The notes below the pieces were generated by a model. That model worked only from the letters and a program-made list of their open reading frames with translations, was not told the DNA's origin and did no database searches. Of a DNA stretch of 64,000 bases, positions 12,127 to 24,790 are shown in pieces. This DNA comes from Fasciolopsis buskii. Lineage: Eukaryota > Platyhelminthes > Trematoda > Plagiorchiida > Fasciolidae. A program made the position numbers and the translations under genes. The stretch covers positions 3,264-67,263 of the forward strand of contig LUCM01007979.1 in assembly GCA_008360955.1 (NCBI GenBank), in the 5' to 3' direction. Position 1 is the first letter of the stretch; each line of letters begins with the position of its first letter.

Positions 12127-14899
12127 CAATACTCTGGTAGAAGTAGGGTATGTTGAGTCCGGTTTTGCTTGAGCAGTATGTAAAGCCACAGAACAGTGCA
12201 ATTTTGGAGTGGCATCCTCGGAGCGTAAACGAAAACAGGGTGACGAGATCATAGCGCGATTGCAATCTTTCAAAAGATTCATCTGATCATGATGAGATAA
12301 CTTCGTTCTTGTCCAAACTGACTTTACCAAGTTAATAACTCACTTCACTAGTGCTTTGTTATCTTGGGAAAACAAAATGTAACTGAGAGAAGCAGGATAT
12401 GAAAATGATCCCCATTATTGATTGATTGCAACTGGTGGTACCCAGTCCACTAGCGGGATCTTCCTAACGACCAGGAGTAGCTGGTTCGGATACAGTACAG
12501 TCAAGACGCAAGTGAACTGCTTCCAGAAGAAAAACAGATTCACACATTTCCAATCCCTTGGAATGTCCCAAATGATAAATTCTTATTCACAGAAGGCTTC
12601 ATCAAAGCGCTGTAGTTTACCTGGATGAATAGATTTTTCACTGGAAAATGGATCACCCTAAACGGCGGAAGTAAGGGGATTGACTTCCGGTTGTACGGAT
12701 GGGTTCAATATGACCTTCTTTGCTATTTCGAGACGTTCATTGGTGTAAAATACTCCTTGATTGTGTAAAAATTCAAATGTGCATAGTCCTTACGCGCAAA
12801 TTAAGCAACGCGACAACATTTCGTAATACGAACAGGCCAAAGCGTCAGGCAGACGACAGGGTTCTTCTGAAATCCTTTTATACTGATCTTTTGAAGTGAT
12901 AAGGGCAAAACTGACTCCGAATGGTTTTATCTAACAAATTTAATCCCCGAAGCAATTCGAATCATTGTGGCTTGGAATCGTTACGATTTCTAATGACGGA
13001 CAACTGAAGTGAAATTGCTCACTGTTCGTGCGTTCCTTGTTGGGTTGTGATTCTCATTGACTGTGATTTCTCTCTTCCGTTGGATTTCAAATTCGTCAGT
13101 TAGGTAAACAACTTTAGATCAGTTTTATTCCCTTGTTGACGTTATCGTGTCCACGGTCCTAACTACACGACAACTATTTGAACAACAAAGTCGAGGCCAG
13201 ACTCCTTGGGTACGTCGTTATCAGCTTTTTTGATTGACTACAGTTAGCCTGCTTCTGAAAGTATACATATGTCAAAAGGCAAATAATGAACAGATTAGAA
13301 AGACCACTAACATATGCTGAACCAAACTGCCTCTGTCTTAGGAGGGAAGGATAAATGGACAACATGGAATTGAAACTGGAAGTAGTCCAGCTGGGATACA
13401 ATGAAAGGCAGTCAAACTGTTGTTTGTGAGATTGACGAATAATCGTATACCGTTGGTTGATTATCCATCTAGGGATATATAAACATTCCCGGTTAGCAAA
13501 TGCACGCATAACTACACTTGCACTATTTACTAAGAGTCACTTCAAACGTGACCGGGTTACCAATCGTTTCCGTGGATCTTTGGTTTGCATACTGAATCAG
13601 TCGAGTACGGTTTCAGTTTCAGACTTTACAACAAATAATCTTGCATCAGTGGGCTCTGTTTTTGGTTGCTAATTCACACAGCTGGAAAAAAGGGAACGAA
13701 AGATAGCGAAAGACCGACTGCCGAATAATGAGTGAAACGATTATGTAGAAAGAGGAAAGATTTCTAATGCATTGGACCATATCACTTACTGTCTCCAATC
13801 ATCACTTGGATGGGGAGAGAGTACGGTGATTCAGTGGAACCTAGTCGGGTGCATAGCCTAGACCCGTGATCAACTACCGACAAAAATCCCGGATTGCCTC
13901 GTTAAAGGCGTTCACTTCTCCGCTGGTGATTTCTCTCTGATTGTTTACCGAAGGTCGATTTGCCTAAAAATGGTACTCGTTTCTCGTAGACAGAATTATT
14001 TCGAAGTGATCAACTTGCAGAAGATGGAAGTGACCTCCGGAGCTGTTTTCAGCTCGGAAACAACGAAATACCGTACTTTATTGGTTTGAACACAATCGGC
14101 GTAAGATATTCGGGTAAAAAAGAAAAAGTGATTCTTGGTGGTTGTAAAGGATGCTGTAAAGAAATGAACAGCTTCGATTTTCGGATCCAGTAAGTCGTTT
14201 TGATAAAATTATGGAATCAACACGCGGATAGATCCGTGAACTACTACAACAAAGCAGTCTGTCAATCCCATCGAAAAAGCGTCTTGAGAAAGATTGAAAG
14301 ATGTGAGCAGGATGTGTCCATAATCGCCTATGCTTACAATAACATGCGACTGGCAAACGCGTATGCCTAAATCATCAGCTAATCATCAATTCATTTCGAT
14401 TTTGATTGTGGCTTTGGCTACTATTTCGTAGCCCGAAAGGATAAAAGTGAAGTGGACTGGAAATGTAATTAAGTCACTGATCGTGATACTAAGTCGTACC
14501 ATCTAAAGTCTTCAACAAAACCGTGAGAGGAATTCAATGACCTTAACCAGACGGTCTAATTCGACCGACGAAAGATCATCCATTTGTTAAGGCTATTGCA
14601 TAATTTTTTTCAAACCTTTTGATAGAAGCAATCGTGTAATGCTTCACGTTGGAAACTGCCCGACAAATTTGTAAAATCATTAATCGTTCAATGGAGATGA
14701 AAACCAGAACACATCATCCCTAAGAGACCGTCTCCGTGATCTTCAGAGTGAACCACACCGGAAGCTTTTCGTTTACCAATCATAGGCCAGACAGACAAAG
14801 GACGTGTCACTTTTTTAATCAGTCTTTCATGTAGGTAGCCTAAGGCAATGCATTTTTAATTTGGAAAACTGTTATGCCGTTGTATGGTTACTTGGCTGG

Positions 14900-15070
14900 C
14901 AGTGTTCAGGCCGTCAACACCACAGTGTATCAACATGAAGGTCGCGAGTGCGAGCCCTCCCAACGGCGGTCATCTTCCTCAATTGAAATTCCCCTGTTGG
15001 TAGCGACCTCCTTCGTGAAAATGTTATTCATTGCCGTTTCACTAACAAGGGCAGCAAAATGGACAAAAGG
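14900..15070 (+). repeat. tRNA-derived SINE-like element, family A, copy 4 (decayed)
   Basis: Plus-strand copy. The landmarks ATGAAGGTCGCGAGTGCGAG, CCCTCCCAACGGCGGTCATC, GTAGCGACCTCCTTCGTGAA and CACTAACAAGGGCAGCAAAA follow the family A order. The tRNA-like head is poorly kept. Confidence 0.6.
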
Positions 15071-15495
15071 TAGAAACATGTCCCGGTCTGCTTTTCGTTG
15101 TTCCGGTGGTGGAGAGTGTGAAAACAACAACGGATTAACGGTGGCTAGAGGTGCGATGTTAAAATCCACATTCCTTAATCTTCGGGAGGAAGCGCTGAAT
15201 TCCAATGTAATGTGATGATTCAGACGGATTTCGCGCCTGCCTATGGACAGCCTTCCCCTGACCAGTCAAAACACATCCTACGGCGAACAGTGATTAGCGG
15301 ATCTACATAGGTACTCAGTCAATGATACGAAAACCAGACATGAAAATCTAACTCAATGAATTTCACTAAACAGGGTGTATTAGGCTGCTTCACCCACCAG
15401 GTGCACACAACAGCCATTGTTTCAGCCTCCATCAACAGCGCTATGATATCATTTTCAACTTATTTTATTTTCCAATTCAGCCAGTCGACTGACCG

Positions 15496-15563
15496 GCGGT
15501 GGGAGGATTCGAACCCGCGGACCTGACATTTATACGCCATGACCTTATCCATTTGGCCACCGC
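15496..15563 (-). repeat. tRNA-like SINE head, family A, copy 5
   Basis: On the minus strand, GCGGTGG and CCACCGC form a perfect 7-bp acceptor-like stem enclosing an A-box-like GGCCAAATGGATAAGG and the B-box GCGGGTTCGAATCC. The anticodon arm has only a six-base loop with two G-U pairs and the T stem has a mismatch, so it is unlikely to be a working tRNA. Its sequence matches the heads of the other family A copies; little or no body follows. Confidence 0.7.
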
Positions 15564-16009
15564 CGGCGGAGCAGGAGCACACGATTGCGAGGGCATACTA
15601 CATCGAGGTAAAGTGCAAACAGTCGGAAGTACTATATCGAGACTAAGTATCACCAGCATGTTAAATTTGGCACACTCAGTCTGGGAATGCTGGAGCTTAA
15701 AACCAATCAGTCCTGAGCGGTATTCATTTTTAGGATGATGAGCAAACCCCGTCCTAGGAACGTAAGTAGTAGAAAAGATCAAATCCCGTCGTCACGGTTT
15801 CAGAGCGCGTATTAAATCGACAGAATAATTTTAAGGTGAACGTTGATGCGGTTGAAATATGCTTCAAAGCTCACCGAATTACAATTACACTTGACCTGAC
15901 TACGTAGCGTAAATTAAAAGGTAAATATTACCAAACTAGTAAAATATAAATTCCCTATTGTGCTTCGAATTCTTCTAGATAAGTCATCCATCATTAGAGT
16001 GGACCGCCT

Positions 16010-16150
16010 CGTGCGTAGAGATAAAATTTCGTAAGCCATCGAGAGGCCAGTCCGATTATCCGAAGGGATAAAATATCCCCCGAATTCGCGCCACAAATCG
16101 AGGCACGGTGGATACGCACTGCTAGGAGTTTATGATAAGCTTGTGAAATT
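16010..16150 (+). repeat. Family B repeat, strongly decayed copy
   Basis: Plus-strand trace recognised by GGCACGGTGGATACGCACTG followed by a decayed body. It parallels GGCGCGGTGGATATGCATTG at 33.9 kb. Only about 140 bp are recognisable. Confidence 0.4.
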
Positions 16151-17144
16151 GGCACGGAGTACCTCCATGATGTTCACCGGTGACTTATTTATACACCGGT
16201 ACTGGAGCGTGAATCATTGCGTCAAATCACACTTAGTTTAATTCATCGAATTGTCTAACCGGTTTAAATCTAGATTATAATATTTGTGATATAAAATGAT
16301 TACTGATGAACACTATGGAAATATCAACAAATTTCAAACTAGATCCTAAGGTGATGTAATGAAAAGTCAAACGAAAACGGAGTTTATCGATCAAATCGTC
16401 AAATTGAACAATGAGAAGGACAAACACAAAGATTGAACACATTCACCAGATAAGTAAAACCATCGAATGATACTTCACTATCCATTCATGTTTTATGCCG
16501 GAGATGTAGGATATTTCAGATAGAACGCCCTGGTCCGTGAGAGCCTGCCTATTGGAGTGGCAACCGACAGCTGGAAAGGGCGGGAGGTCGCATTTAAGAA
16601 CTTTATATTCCAGTATTATAATACTGTGTTCACGAATCTCCATCCTGTTGGAATATGAGAAACCAAATCGCTTAGGTCCCAAATTTAATCTTATCCGCAT
16701 GCTAATAATGGTTGTGTAGAAAAAAAGACTGCTGGAATTTGGTCTGGTTATACTAATCAAGATACATCATCAACATTCCCCTAGTGCAAACAGAGACGTA
16801 TTCCCTATTTGGAGCTTATGTGGATGGTGTGTCCCTCAGTCTACCCGCGACAGAATTCTAAGAGAACATTCAGTTTCAATGAAGTCGTCTCTACTATCAT
16901 CTTCTTATGTTCGGAATATGACTTACGTTTGTTCTGATCAAGTATCCTCGGCTATTTGACAAGCTAGTTCCGCAAGTAAGCACTTAATAGACTATGATGG
17001 ACAAGATTTCCAATTGCCGGTTTTGCTGTGCTCCATTTTGGTGGATCAATAAACTATTGAAAGCAAGAACTGCTTCCTTCCATAAGATCCAAACTAAATG
17101 TTGGTAAGATCAATGATCCATTGTTTGTTTAGGATAGCATCAAT

Positions 17145-17408
17145 TTCGTTCATAAGATCATTTGCGAGGACTTTCCGACTGAACGGATTGGACAAACATC
17201 TACACAGTCGAAGAACACAATCTTCGAACACAAAAGAAATGAAAAATCGAGACCAAAAGACAAAGCGACCTTAACCAGACTTTGACGAGGCTCAGCAGTC
17301 GCACTCTATGCCATAGTTATACTGTTGACCAAGACAACGGTAGAATCCCTCAATCGTGATTGCCCCACATACACTGAAAGCTTGCGAGCGGAAGCTTTAG
17401 AAACCTAG
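17145..17408 (+). pseudogene. Penelope-like element, GIY-YIG endonuclease remnant (type 1)
   Basis: One plus-strand frame of 87 codons with a single internal TGA at 17283 and a TAG at 17406. It reads FVHKIICEDFPTERIGQTS, then EHKRNEKSRPKDKATLTRL, the stop, then GSAVALYAI and SLNRDCPTYTESLRAEALE. This is the zinc/GIY-YIG region typical of Penelope-like retroelement C-termini (Y-K-I-x-C-x-D-C, Y-I-G-Q-T, x-R-x-x-E-H-K, R-x-E-A). The YIG tyrosine is replaced by arginine and the second cysteine by phenylalanine, so it is dead. The 3' flank up to about 17870 is probably its untranslated tail. It is not caught as a long open frame because of the stop. Confidence 0.75.
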
Positions 17409-18554
17409 TGCCCATTCTATAAGCCTTAACCGATACAATGGTGAGCATGCCTCAATTATATGGACGGAACAGACATAGTCAATGAATAATCATTCCACGC
17501 ACCCTAGATGACCCACCATTCATGGTGCACGTCGTAGAAACGAAGACACAATCCGCCTCTACTCTGGCACTCATAGGCAAACGCACCAAGACTGGAGGAC
17601 GTTCATGTTCCTTATACACTTACATACTCACATACGTACATAGACAAACAAAAAAGACAAACGAACACCAATGAAAGCAAATATATTGGCTATAGACTAT
17701 TTCCTCAAATTATTCATTCGTAAATCTATTTTGAGAAAGGATACCCAATTCATTAGAAGCATCCTGGACCACGCTGTTTATCATATTTCAAAATCTTCAA
17801 GTAAAATCATGTAGCGCGTCGTTTTTCAACACCCCGGAATACGTTCGTTTCTGATATACAAATATTAATAATTGGGGCCAAAGTTGATAAACTCCGTAAA
17901 TGAGGACAGTTTTTTTGAGTAGCCTCATATGATCCCACAAAATGGGTCAGTTTATCGAAATCTTAATATCGTATGCTTTGTACGACAGACCATGGAACTT
18001 TCGACATTTTTGTCTCCGGAGTTTCACGCAGATTAATGGCTTAGCATTGCTTTTCGTACTTCGTTTCCACATTGTGACTATCCTGTACGCGGACATATAC
18101 GCAGTCAATGTGTTTGTCTGCCTTACTCTCTCATGGTATGTTAACGTACACGGGGTTTTTCACGATGTTTCCCAAACGAAACGAGAAATAACTTGGCTAA
18201 AATGGAGGTGGGGTAGCATTCGATCGGTTGATTTGGCTTAACAGGAAAGCTTCTTCTCAGATCGAATTGCACACTTTTCCTTAATAATTGTAATAGTGGT
18301 GTATATTGACTAGTCAAATCCATTAACCTGGTCAAACGTTAACACGGCTGTTATGAGATCGTACCAACTACTCCACTCGATAGGCTGAACGATTGGTGAA
18401 TGTTGGTCAACGAAAATCTACCCAAACGATTTTATTTTGATTAATAACTGGGCTTTTCTTGTCATATTTAGTGTGAACGAACGATAACAGCCGAATCGAC
18501 CGAAGGGTTTCGGTAGGAAATAGAGTCGATATCTTTTCCCTCCAATTTCTGTCT

Positions 18555-18645
18555 GGCAAAACAATAACCGTATTCTTTCTCAGTAGTATATTTCGCATAC
18601 GGATGGATGAACAAAAGTTGCCCGGAAGCAAACCGTTTTTCTTCT
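18555..18645 (-). repeat. Interspersed repeat family C, copy 2
   Basis: Short minus-oriented copy. CTCAGTAGTATATTTCGCAT and GGATGGATGAACAAAAGTTG then CCCGGAAGC match copy 1 at 165-298. Confidence 0.55.
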
Positions 18646-19090
18646 CAATTGCAAACTATTTACTTGTGCTCGCTGATCAAAACAAGGCCACATGAATGCT
18701 CCAGCTATGAAGACATAATTGGGAAATGAACTGCCGCACATCAAATCTGAAGTTCGTATGCCATCGACCCATTCTCTCGAAATCTCATCCTTCTTCGAAA
18801 AAGCACCTAATATCTGAACACGTTTAGATTATAACCGCAAACATAGAGGCGCACACGAACAATTTTCAGCTGAAGAGGACTGATTTTGCGATGGGAACTA
18901 GAAAAGGTAAACTTCCTGTTCGGACTTCTTTGGTCAGGTTAGGCTCAAGGCGTAGTCATGTGATGTGGACAGTTTACTATTCAGCGCCTCATTTTATCAC
19001 GCGTACATATGCTATTGCTCGTCTGCTTATCCATCGTTCGCATGTCTATCCTATCTTCTCATTCCGCTGGACTTTGTAACGAATCAGATC

Positions 19091-19125
19091 GGTTCGGCAC
19101 GGCTCGGTTCGGTTCGGTTCGGTCC
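19091..19125. repeat. GGTTC pentanucleotide run
   Basis: Imperfect tandem GGTTC units with interruptions (GGCAC, GGCTC). It marks the start of a GC-richer, CpG-bearing patch of about 550 bp in otherwise AT-rich sequence. Confidence 0.8.
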
Positions 19126-19469
19126 ACGAGGAAGGCAGAGGTAAGGTGGACCCAAAACTGATCATAACAACAAGAACGACAGCAAGTGCCAATTTCATTC
19201 CAAACAGACTCGGCGACTATATACCATTCAGCCCTGGCTACCATCGCCTGCGCCGTATCCACCAGCATCACCGGGTTGGTGTAATCACGCAACTGTTGTT
19301 GTCGTGATTCCGGGGCTGTTGTGCGAACATGTTGCAAACACGTGTATGCGAGTGTGTGAGTTGCCTTCTATTCGGGTGCACACACGCGGTTGCTGTTGGC
19401 TCCATTTTATGTGCGTGTATGCGTACAAGATGCGCCTGGGAGTCTTGGGGCTCGGTCATGTCCTACTCG

Positions 19470-19480
19470 TATAAAAAAGG
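19470..19480 (+). promoter_or_regulatory. TATA box candidate
   Basis: TATAAAAAAGG on the plus strand, in the GC-richer patch and 39 bp upstream of an ATG in good context (AACCAAATGG). Spacing would put transcription start around 19500 with a very short leader. Prediction from sequence only. Confidence 0.35.
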
Positions 19481-19518
19481 CCTGGTGTGTTGTTTGAGTG
19501 TGAACAGTACAGAACCAA

Positions 19519-19647
19519 ATGGCAAGCTGTGAGAGTTCTATTGTACACCAGTTAGTGGGTAAATGGGTTGATGATGAAGCCGGCCAGGAGGCGGGAAATT
19601 CATGGCTGCCACTGGCCAACGAAACCTCTATTTATCCATTTGTCACG
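19519..19647 (+). CDS. Candidate first coding exon of an unknown gene nested in the FERM intron
   Basis: An ATG at 19519 opens 43 codons that end at a splice donor-like ACG followed by GTGCGT. If unspliced, the frame stops a few codons later (QTAS then stop), so it is too short for usual ORF cut-offs. The product starts MASCESSIVHQLVGKW and continues VDDEAGQEAGNSWLPL; balanced composition without simple repeats looks protein-like. I do not recognise a family. The VGKW near the N-terminus recalls fatty-acid-binding proteins, but the rest does not follow that fold. It is on the strand opposite to the FERM gene. No second exon was identified, so this stays a candidate. Confidence 0.3.
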
Positions 19648-20534
19648 GTGCGTGGTCAAACTGCTAGTTAGAGAACGATAAACCAGTGTGTTTGTCGGAC
19701 AACAGGGATTTTTTGCTCGCCTATTTTCTCTGGCTCATTACCTCGGTCGAAATTCGGTCGGATTAGAGTGAACGTCCACATTTGTTACGGGTTCAGACAA
19801 GACGCGACAACTTGCTGCGGAGATCAGAATGACTACTCTTCGTGACCAAGACCGTTTTAGAACGCATTGATTTGGTAGGAATCCTCAAACTGAGAAAGGT
19901 CAGCTGCGCTAATGGGAACGTTGGTCAGTCGAAACCACTTGGGAGATTGATGTGAACTGATTGTCAACATAATTATATGCAACTGATTTGATTGAGAAAA
20001 GACAGAATTATCAAATGACGGACTGAATATGCTTGGGTCCTTTAGACCTGATAGATGCCTGCGCGGCTAAGTGGACATAAGAAGAAACACACGAACAACA
20101 CACGCGTACATACCCACACAAATGCACGAATTTGTGGACAACAAAAACAAAGGTTTGCTGACGGGATTGCTTAAACCTGTTACCGAAATTCACGATTGCA
20201 ACCCTTTACGTGTTGATGTAAAAAAAATGCATCCGGACATTTTTTTCACCCAATGATAGACATGATGCTACTGCTTGGAAGAGGAGTTCCGACGACGGAT
20301 TACTAATCTGACCTCAAAAGTGTGTGCATTTGGAAGTGTGCATTGAGGTCAAATTACAACATTACTGATTAAAGGCCGGATTCAGTGAACATGAACATGA
20401 ACTCGAAACCCCAAACAGAAAGAAGTACAACTGTCTTCTCCTGGACGTATCAATGAGTATGGAAATTTTGTGGCAGCGATTTACTCAGTAGGGTCTCCGT
20501 CAAATAAATTGTTGGGATGAAACCGAGAGAATTT

Positions 20535-20550
20535 ACACACACACACACAC
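20535..20550. repeat. AC microsatellite
   Basis: About eight AC dinucleotides followed by ATATACACAT. Confidence 0.85.
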
Positions 20551-23500
20551 ATATACACATTCTACTCACTTGTCAATAATTGTGACTTCGAGTAATCCTT
20601 GATTGTAGCCATTGATGCTTTCACGATCAATTAGGATATCATTCAATTACACAAATTCTAATGGTTCTAGGTTGCTATCGACCGTGTATGGAAATTGCAG
20701 TCGAAATAAAACGGGAGGCTTTACGCTGGTTATGCACTTACAAATTTGTAATTAACGGGGATGGATATTAACTCCGCTTTCAGATTACGAACCGCTATGA
20801 TCATCATCTATCTTTGACACATGAAAACGGGTCTCGGAAGACCACAAATTGGTTCAACTGCTGGATCAAAATGTTTTGCGATTATAATTTGGTACCTCTG
20901 TACGGATAGGGGGTCATCGATTCTATCTATATGATGAGCACTGTGTGACTGGGTCAAGCAGTGCTAAGGCTTAGGTGCAGTACCATCGCAAAGATTCCGC
21001 GCAAATTCAACCAGTACGTGAAGAACTGATCGCGCTCAAGTAGTCATATGGCAGACGACTACATGACGTGACGGTTCACCCTAAAAATGTTGGCCTAGTA
21101 ACATGAAAATCAGAGGTTAGCAATAATTTATCAAGAGTGGCTAATCTTATCTTATGAATAAGGTATTCGAATAATTGGCGGTTCAGCTGTCCTATTACAA
21201 ACGTGGCTCTCGACTGAGTTAAGGTGACTACATCACGGTCATAGTCAGATGCCCCGAGGTTGCCCACACTGGGCATCTAAGAGAGCGGCAAATTAGGTAC
21301 GTGGCTAAATGGCCGAAATCGCTTAATAACAATGAACAAATTACTCTGTTGGGGTAAACCCGAAACCCGGAGATTCCCAACATCTCCTCAATAACGGGTT
21401 TGCTAAAAGTCTACTGCTTAATCATCAATGTCAAATTCTGCCGCATCAGGTAATCATACTGGCCAGACTGATAAACCGATACAGATTGTTTGCTCACCCT
21501 AGACATTAAGTCTCAGATAGCAGCGGACAATTTTGACGTATTTTGCTAATTAACTGGTAATTGCTCGTCTTGCTCACCGGTCTAGGCCATCTGTAATCTG
21601 ACGGTCAATCAGGATGGTTTACTGGCACACCTAAATACGCGTTGACCAAATGACTAGGACAAGATAATCTGTGCCAGCCCATGGGGGGTTTTTCACTGGG
21701 AATGCCAAATGACTAGAACGAAAGTACCCGGCTGAACAGTTTCTAGGTTAAATAATGACGCTAGTTGTAGATAACATGGATTTGCCTTCTTGTGATACTC
21801 TCGAAGCAAAGACGCTGACAAAAGTTTGAGTCCAAATTATGGAAAATTTTGGGCGGGGATTTAGTTAGTTTGGGCGATTGCCGCGTCAGATTGAAGAGCT
21901 GGAATTGGAAATAGATATTAAGATGTTCACCCATACAGTCACAGTTAGTGATTTTCTTGCGAAGTCGACCTTTGAACCAGTTAAATCGCCGTCAAAACAT
22001 GGTTTACTAGTTAACTAAAAAATATCCATCTTTTAACCAACGATATATTCACGGATCATTGGAACGCGAGAACAAATTCCGAAGATATGTTCACCCCAGT
22101 AAAGACACCCGAAAAACCATATAGAGGGGATACTTCCGAAAAGCTCGAGCTCAGATACGCTGGTTAGAGATCAACCTAGGAAATCGGATTGATAAGTGTA
22201 TAGTAAGTGATGGTATAAAACGAATCTGGAGGTGATCAGCGTGGCACAAATTCGAAGTATTTTGTATTGAACTTTGGCTTAAGCAACTCAGTTTCGTAGA
22301 GCAGCACATGACCAGTCGTTCTTTGTGACAGTTTTGAAGTCATCGGTCAGGATATTCAGGTTTCCATGCTTCCTGTTTTACTTGTTATTACTTTGAAGTA
22401 ACTACATTGTGGACATCAACGAAATAAAATAATTGCCAATTCCGACGAATCGGGTCACTAGCAAATGTTGTTAGCGGTTATCAACTCAAATTCAGTCGTG
22501 CCAAATATGTAACCGAGATTTTCAGAAAACATTAAAACAAGCGGACACATGTACTCCAATTGCTAATAAAAAAATCCCCCTAATCGTTTCGTAAAGTTCC
22601 AGAAATAATCCCTCTGAATAATAACTAAAACCCTAATTGATTGAATGGATCATGGTATTAATTCTTAGATTTAGGTTAGCATAATCTGTTATTTGGGTAA
22701 TAAACATTTTATTGGTATTCAAAGTGACGGTACACGTTCTTTTTTCAGGAAATTTGCACAAAGTTTTCTCATTTGTAATCTACGGAATGACCTTGGACTA
22801 GAAACCTGACGAATCTATTAGCGTCCTTTGGATTTCAAATTTCACTTACGAAATTTACTTTCCACCAGATTCACATTGTTATTCCAATACTTGTAACAAT
22901 TTTTTTTGTTCAATAGGTGCTACAACCAATGATAAGCTTAATTTAATCCGAGAACCGTTGATAGCCAACGGGTTTACGGATGCATCTGTCCGCCGAATGC
23001 ATTTCACAATGTTCACGAAACCAACCAGTCCGAATTTTATCAAAACAAAACTAGATTAAATCGTTCACGTTCCACAAAGCTAATACAAAAGATCGACGGG
23101 ACAAATTGGTTGCACCGTTCTACAAAAAAAACAATTGATCTGAATGAGAGAATATCAGGTCTGAGAATGGTTAAACACCCAATTTACATGCGAGTTGCGC
23201 TGATTTGGTTAGCTGGGTATCATCTGTCCCGATCAGATTTTTGCGTGAGGTTCCAAATAGGCCTCAGTGATCGAGCAATTACTGACACCTATCACTGATA
23301 AACTGATGAAATTTCCTAATCAGTAGGCAAACAGAGACAGCGAATGTAATACCGAACTGTCAAAAACAATGCGTTCCAGGTCATTAGGAGGACAGATAAC
23401 GAGAAATCGTTCAGGATTTCCTAAACAGCAAAGACCAACTTGTCCAAATTACTGCTGGGCGACCACGAAGGATTGTACGTGCCGATAGGCAACAGGACAA

Positions 23501-23904
23501 GACCTAGCAGTTTGAAAAGTTCCGAACTTGCTCAGTTTGGTTCTTTTGCTGGGAATATATACTAGCAACTTCAAGAAACCTTTGGAGTACTACAAGAGAC
23601 AACTAAGTCCAAATTATTTATTTTTTATTTCTGCATTTACAAGCTATTTAATTTCCCAAATTTTATTGGTCGCAAAAAAACATTATAGCGATCCTTTTAA
23701 ATTGCACCTACAATTTATTGAGGGAAGTCTTACCCGGGTGCAACATAGTTTGAACGAATGTGCTATCTCGGGGTCTCCGGCCATTTCTGTTGTCACAAAA
23801 TGTGGTAATGTCTTCATCACTGTGACGACCTATTTCATTCTTAACGGACAACGCATTTCCTCTTTTTATTTCAACAGATGTGACCAAAATTCGTGAAATT
23901 GATA

Positions 23905-24005
23905 TAAGTTCAATAAACACAGCGCTTGTGTGGTAAAAATGTAATGTGGCCAACATTTTTCGAATTACCGTCGTAAAGTTCTCTTCTCAAGGGCAGTTTA
24001 CAAGC
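23905..24005 (-). repeat. Family D hairpin repeat, copy 1
   Basis: Minus-strand copy of the element whose best example is at 27780-27895. Read on the minus strand it has CCCTTGAGAAGAGAAC, a decayed hairpin, TTCGAAAAATGTTGGCC and AGCGCTGTGTTTATT. Confidence 0.6.
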
Positions 24006-24639
24006 GGATACCACTCCTACATCATTGTGGCCTGAGATGTGCAAAATAGTCTAACTCGAACCAGACGTCGAATTCACGCCTCATTATTGTACAGAACGGG
24101 CAGTATATTTCGGACACGTGTTCTTCGGTTGGTTTCTTTATAGAATCTCACTGTATGACATTCATGTAGTTCGTTGCAATCCCTTTTTCCGGTGAGATGC
24201 AAAGCAATTGTTAAATTCCGTTAGTTAAACTCCCACAAAACTACTTGGACTTTGCAACAAAATTATTAGAGGAAACGTTTTGTTGGCAAGATTGTGAGAT
24301 TCATCTGTATATTCGACACTAGGTCACTGGTTCCACGGAGGACTGGTCGTTGGCTTGGGCCAGTTAGGTAAGGCGTCTTCCCAACAATCGGGTGTACACT
24401 ACGGTAGAATGAAAGAACTGAAATTCTCCTAATCATTTTATCATTTCTTTATCTATCTATCTCATAATGAATATCCTTTGTCTTTCCTTGTCTTGTCAAG
24501 AAATAGTCTGATCCTCTGTCTGGTTTATCTCAACGGTGACTGGTGCACCGATATTGTGATAACGTTAGACGTCTTCTCTACAAGCAGTCACTGTTTTTAA
24601 ATCTTTTCTGTTTATATCAGGACCGAATTACGTAAGAAG

Positions 24640-24790
24640 TGTATGGGGAAATCGATGCGCCATGTATTGGTTTTATGTGGACTATAATAATACTTAAATA
24701 CCCAACAGGGTTGTTGAGAAGACGGTATTAACGCCAATGTTTTGACTACTGTGGGTAGTCTTTTTCAGGGCAAGTTTTTACATCCCAATG
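24640..24790 (-). repeat. Family D hairpin repeat, copy 2
   Basis: Minus strand reads CCCTGAAAAAGACTACCCAC, then AGTAGTCAAAACATTGGCG, then the downstream part GCGCATCGATTTCCCCATAC. The stem GACTAC-CCACA-GTAGTC is still perfect over 6 bp. Shares its far end with copy 3. Confidence 0.7.

Noticed and set aside
11974..12330. 118-codon and 93-codon overlapping minus-strand frames with long V/A and S runs
   Set aside because: Both are produced by the trinucleotide microsatellite at 12094-12126.
15496..15563. Functional tRNA gene
   Set aside because: Anticodon loop has six bases, weak anticodon stem and a mismatch in the T stem; related decayed copies nearby show that it is a SINE-like head.
19059..19619. 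Several overlapping minus-strand frames of 63-92 codons in the GC-rich patch
   Set aside because: Stops are rare in GC-rich sequence; the plus-strand TATA/ATG arrangement is the more plausible reading.
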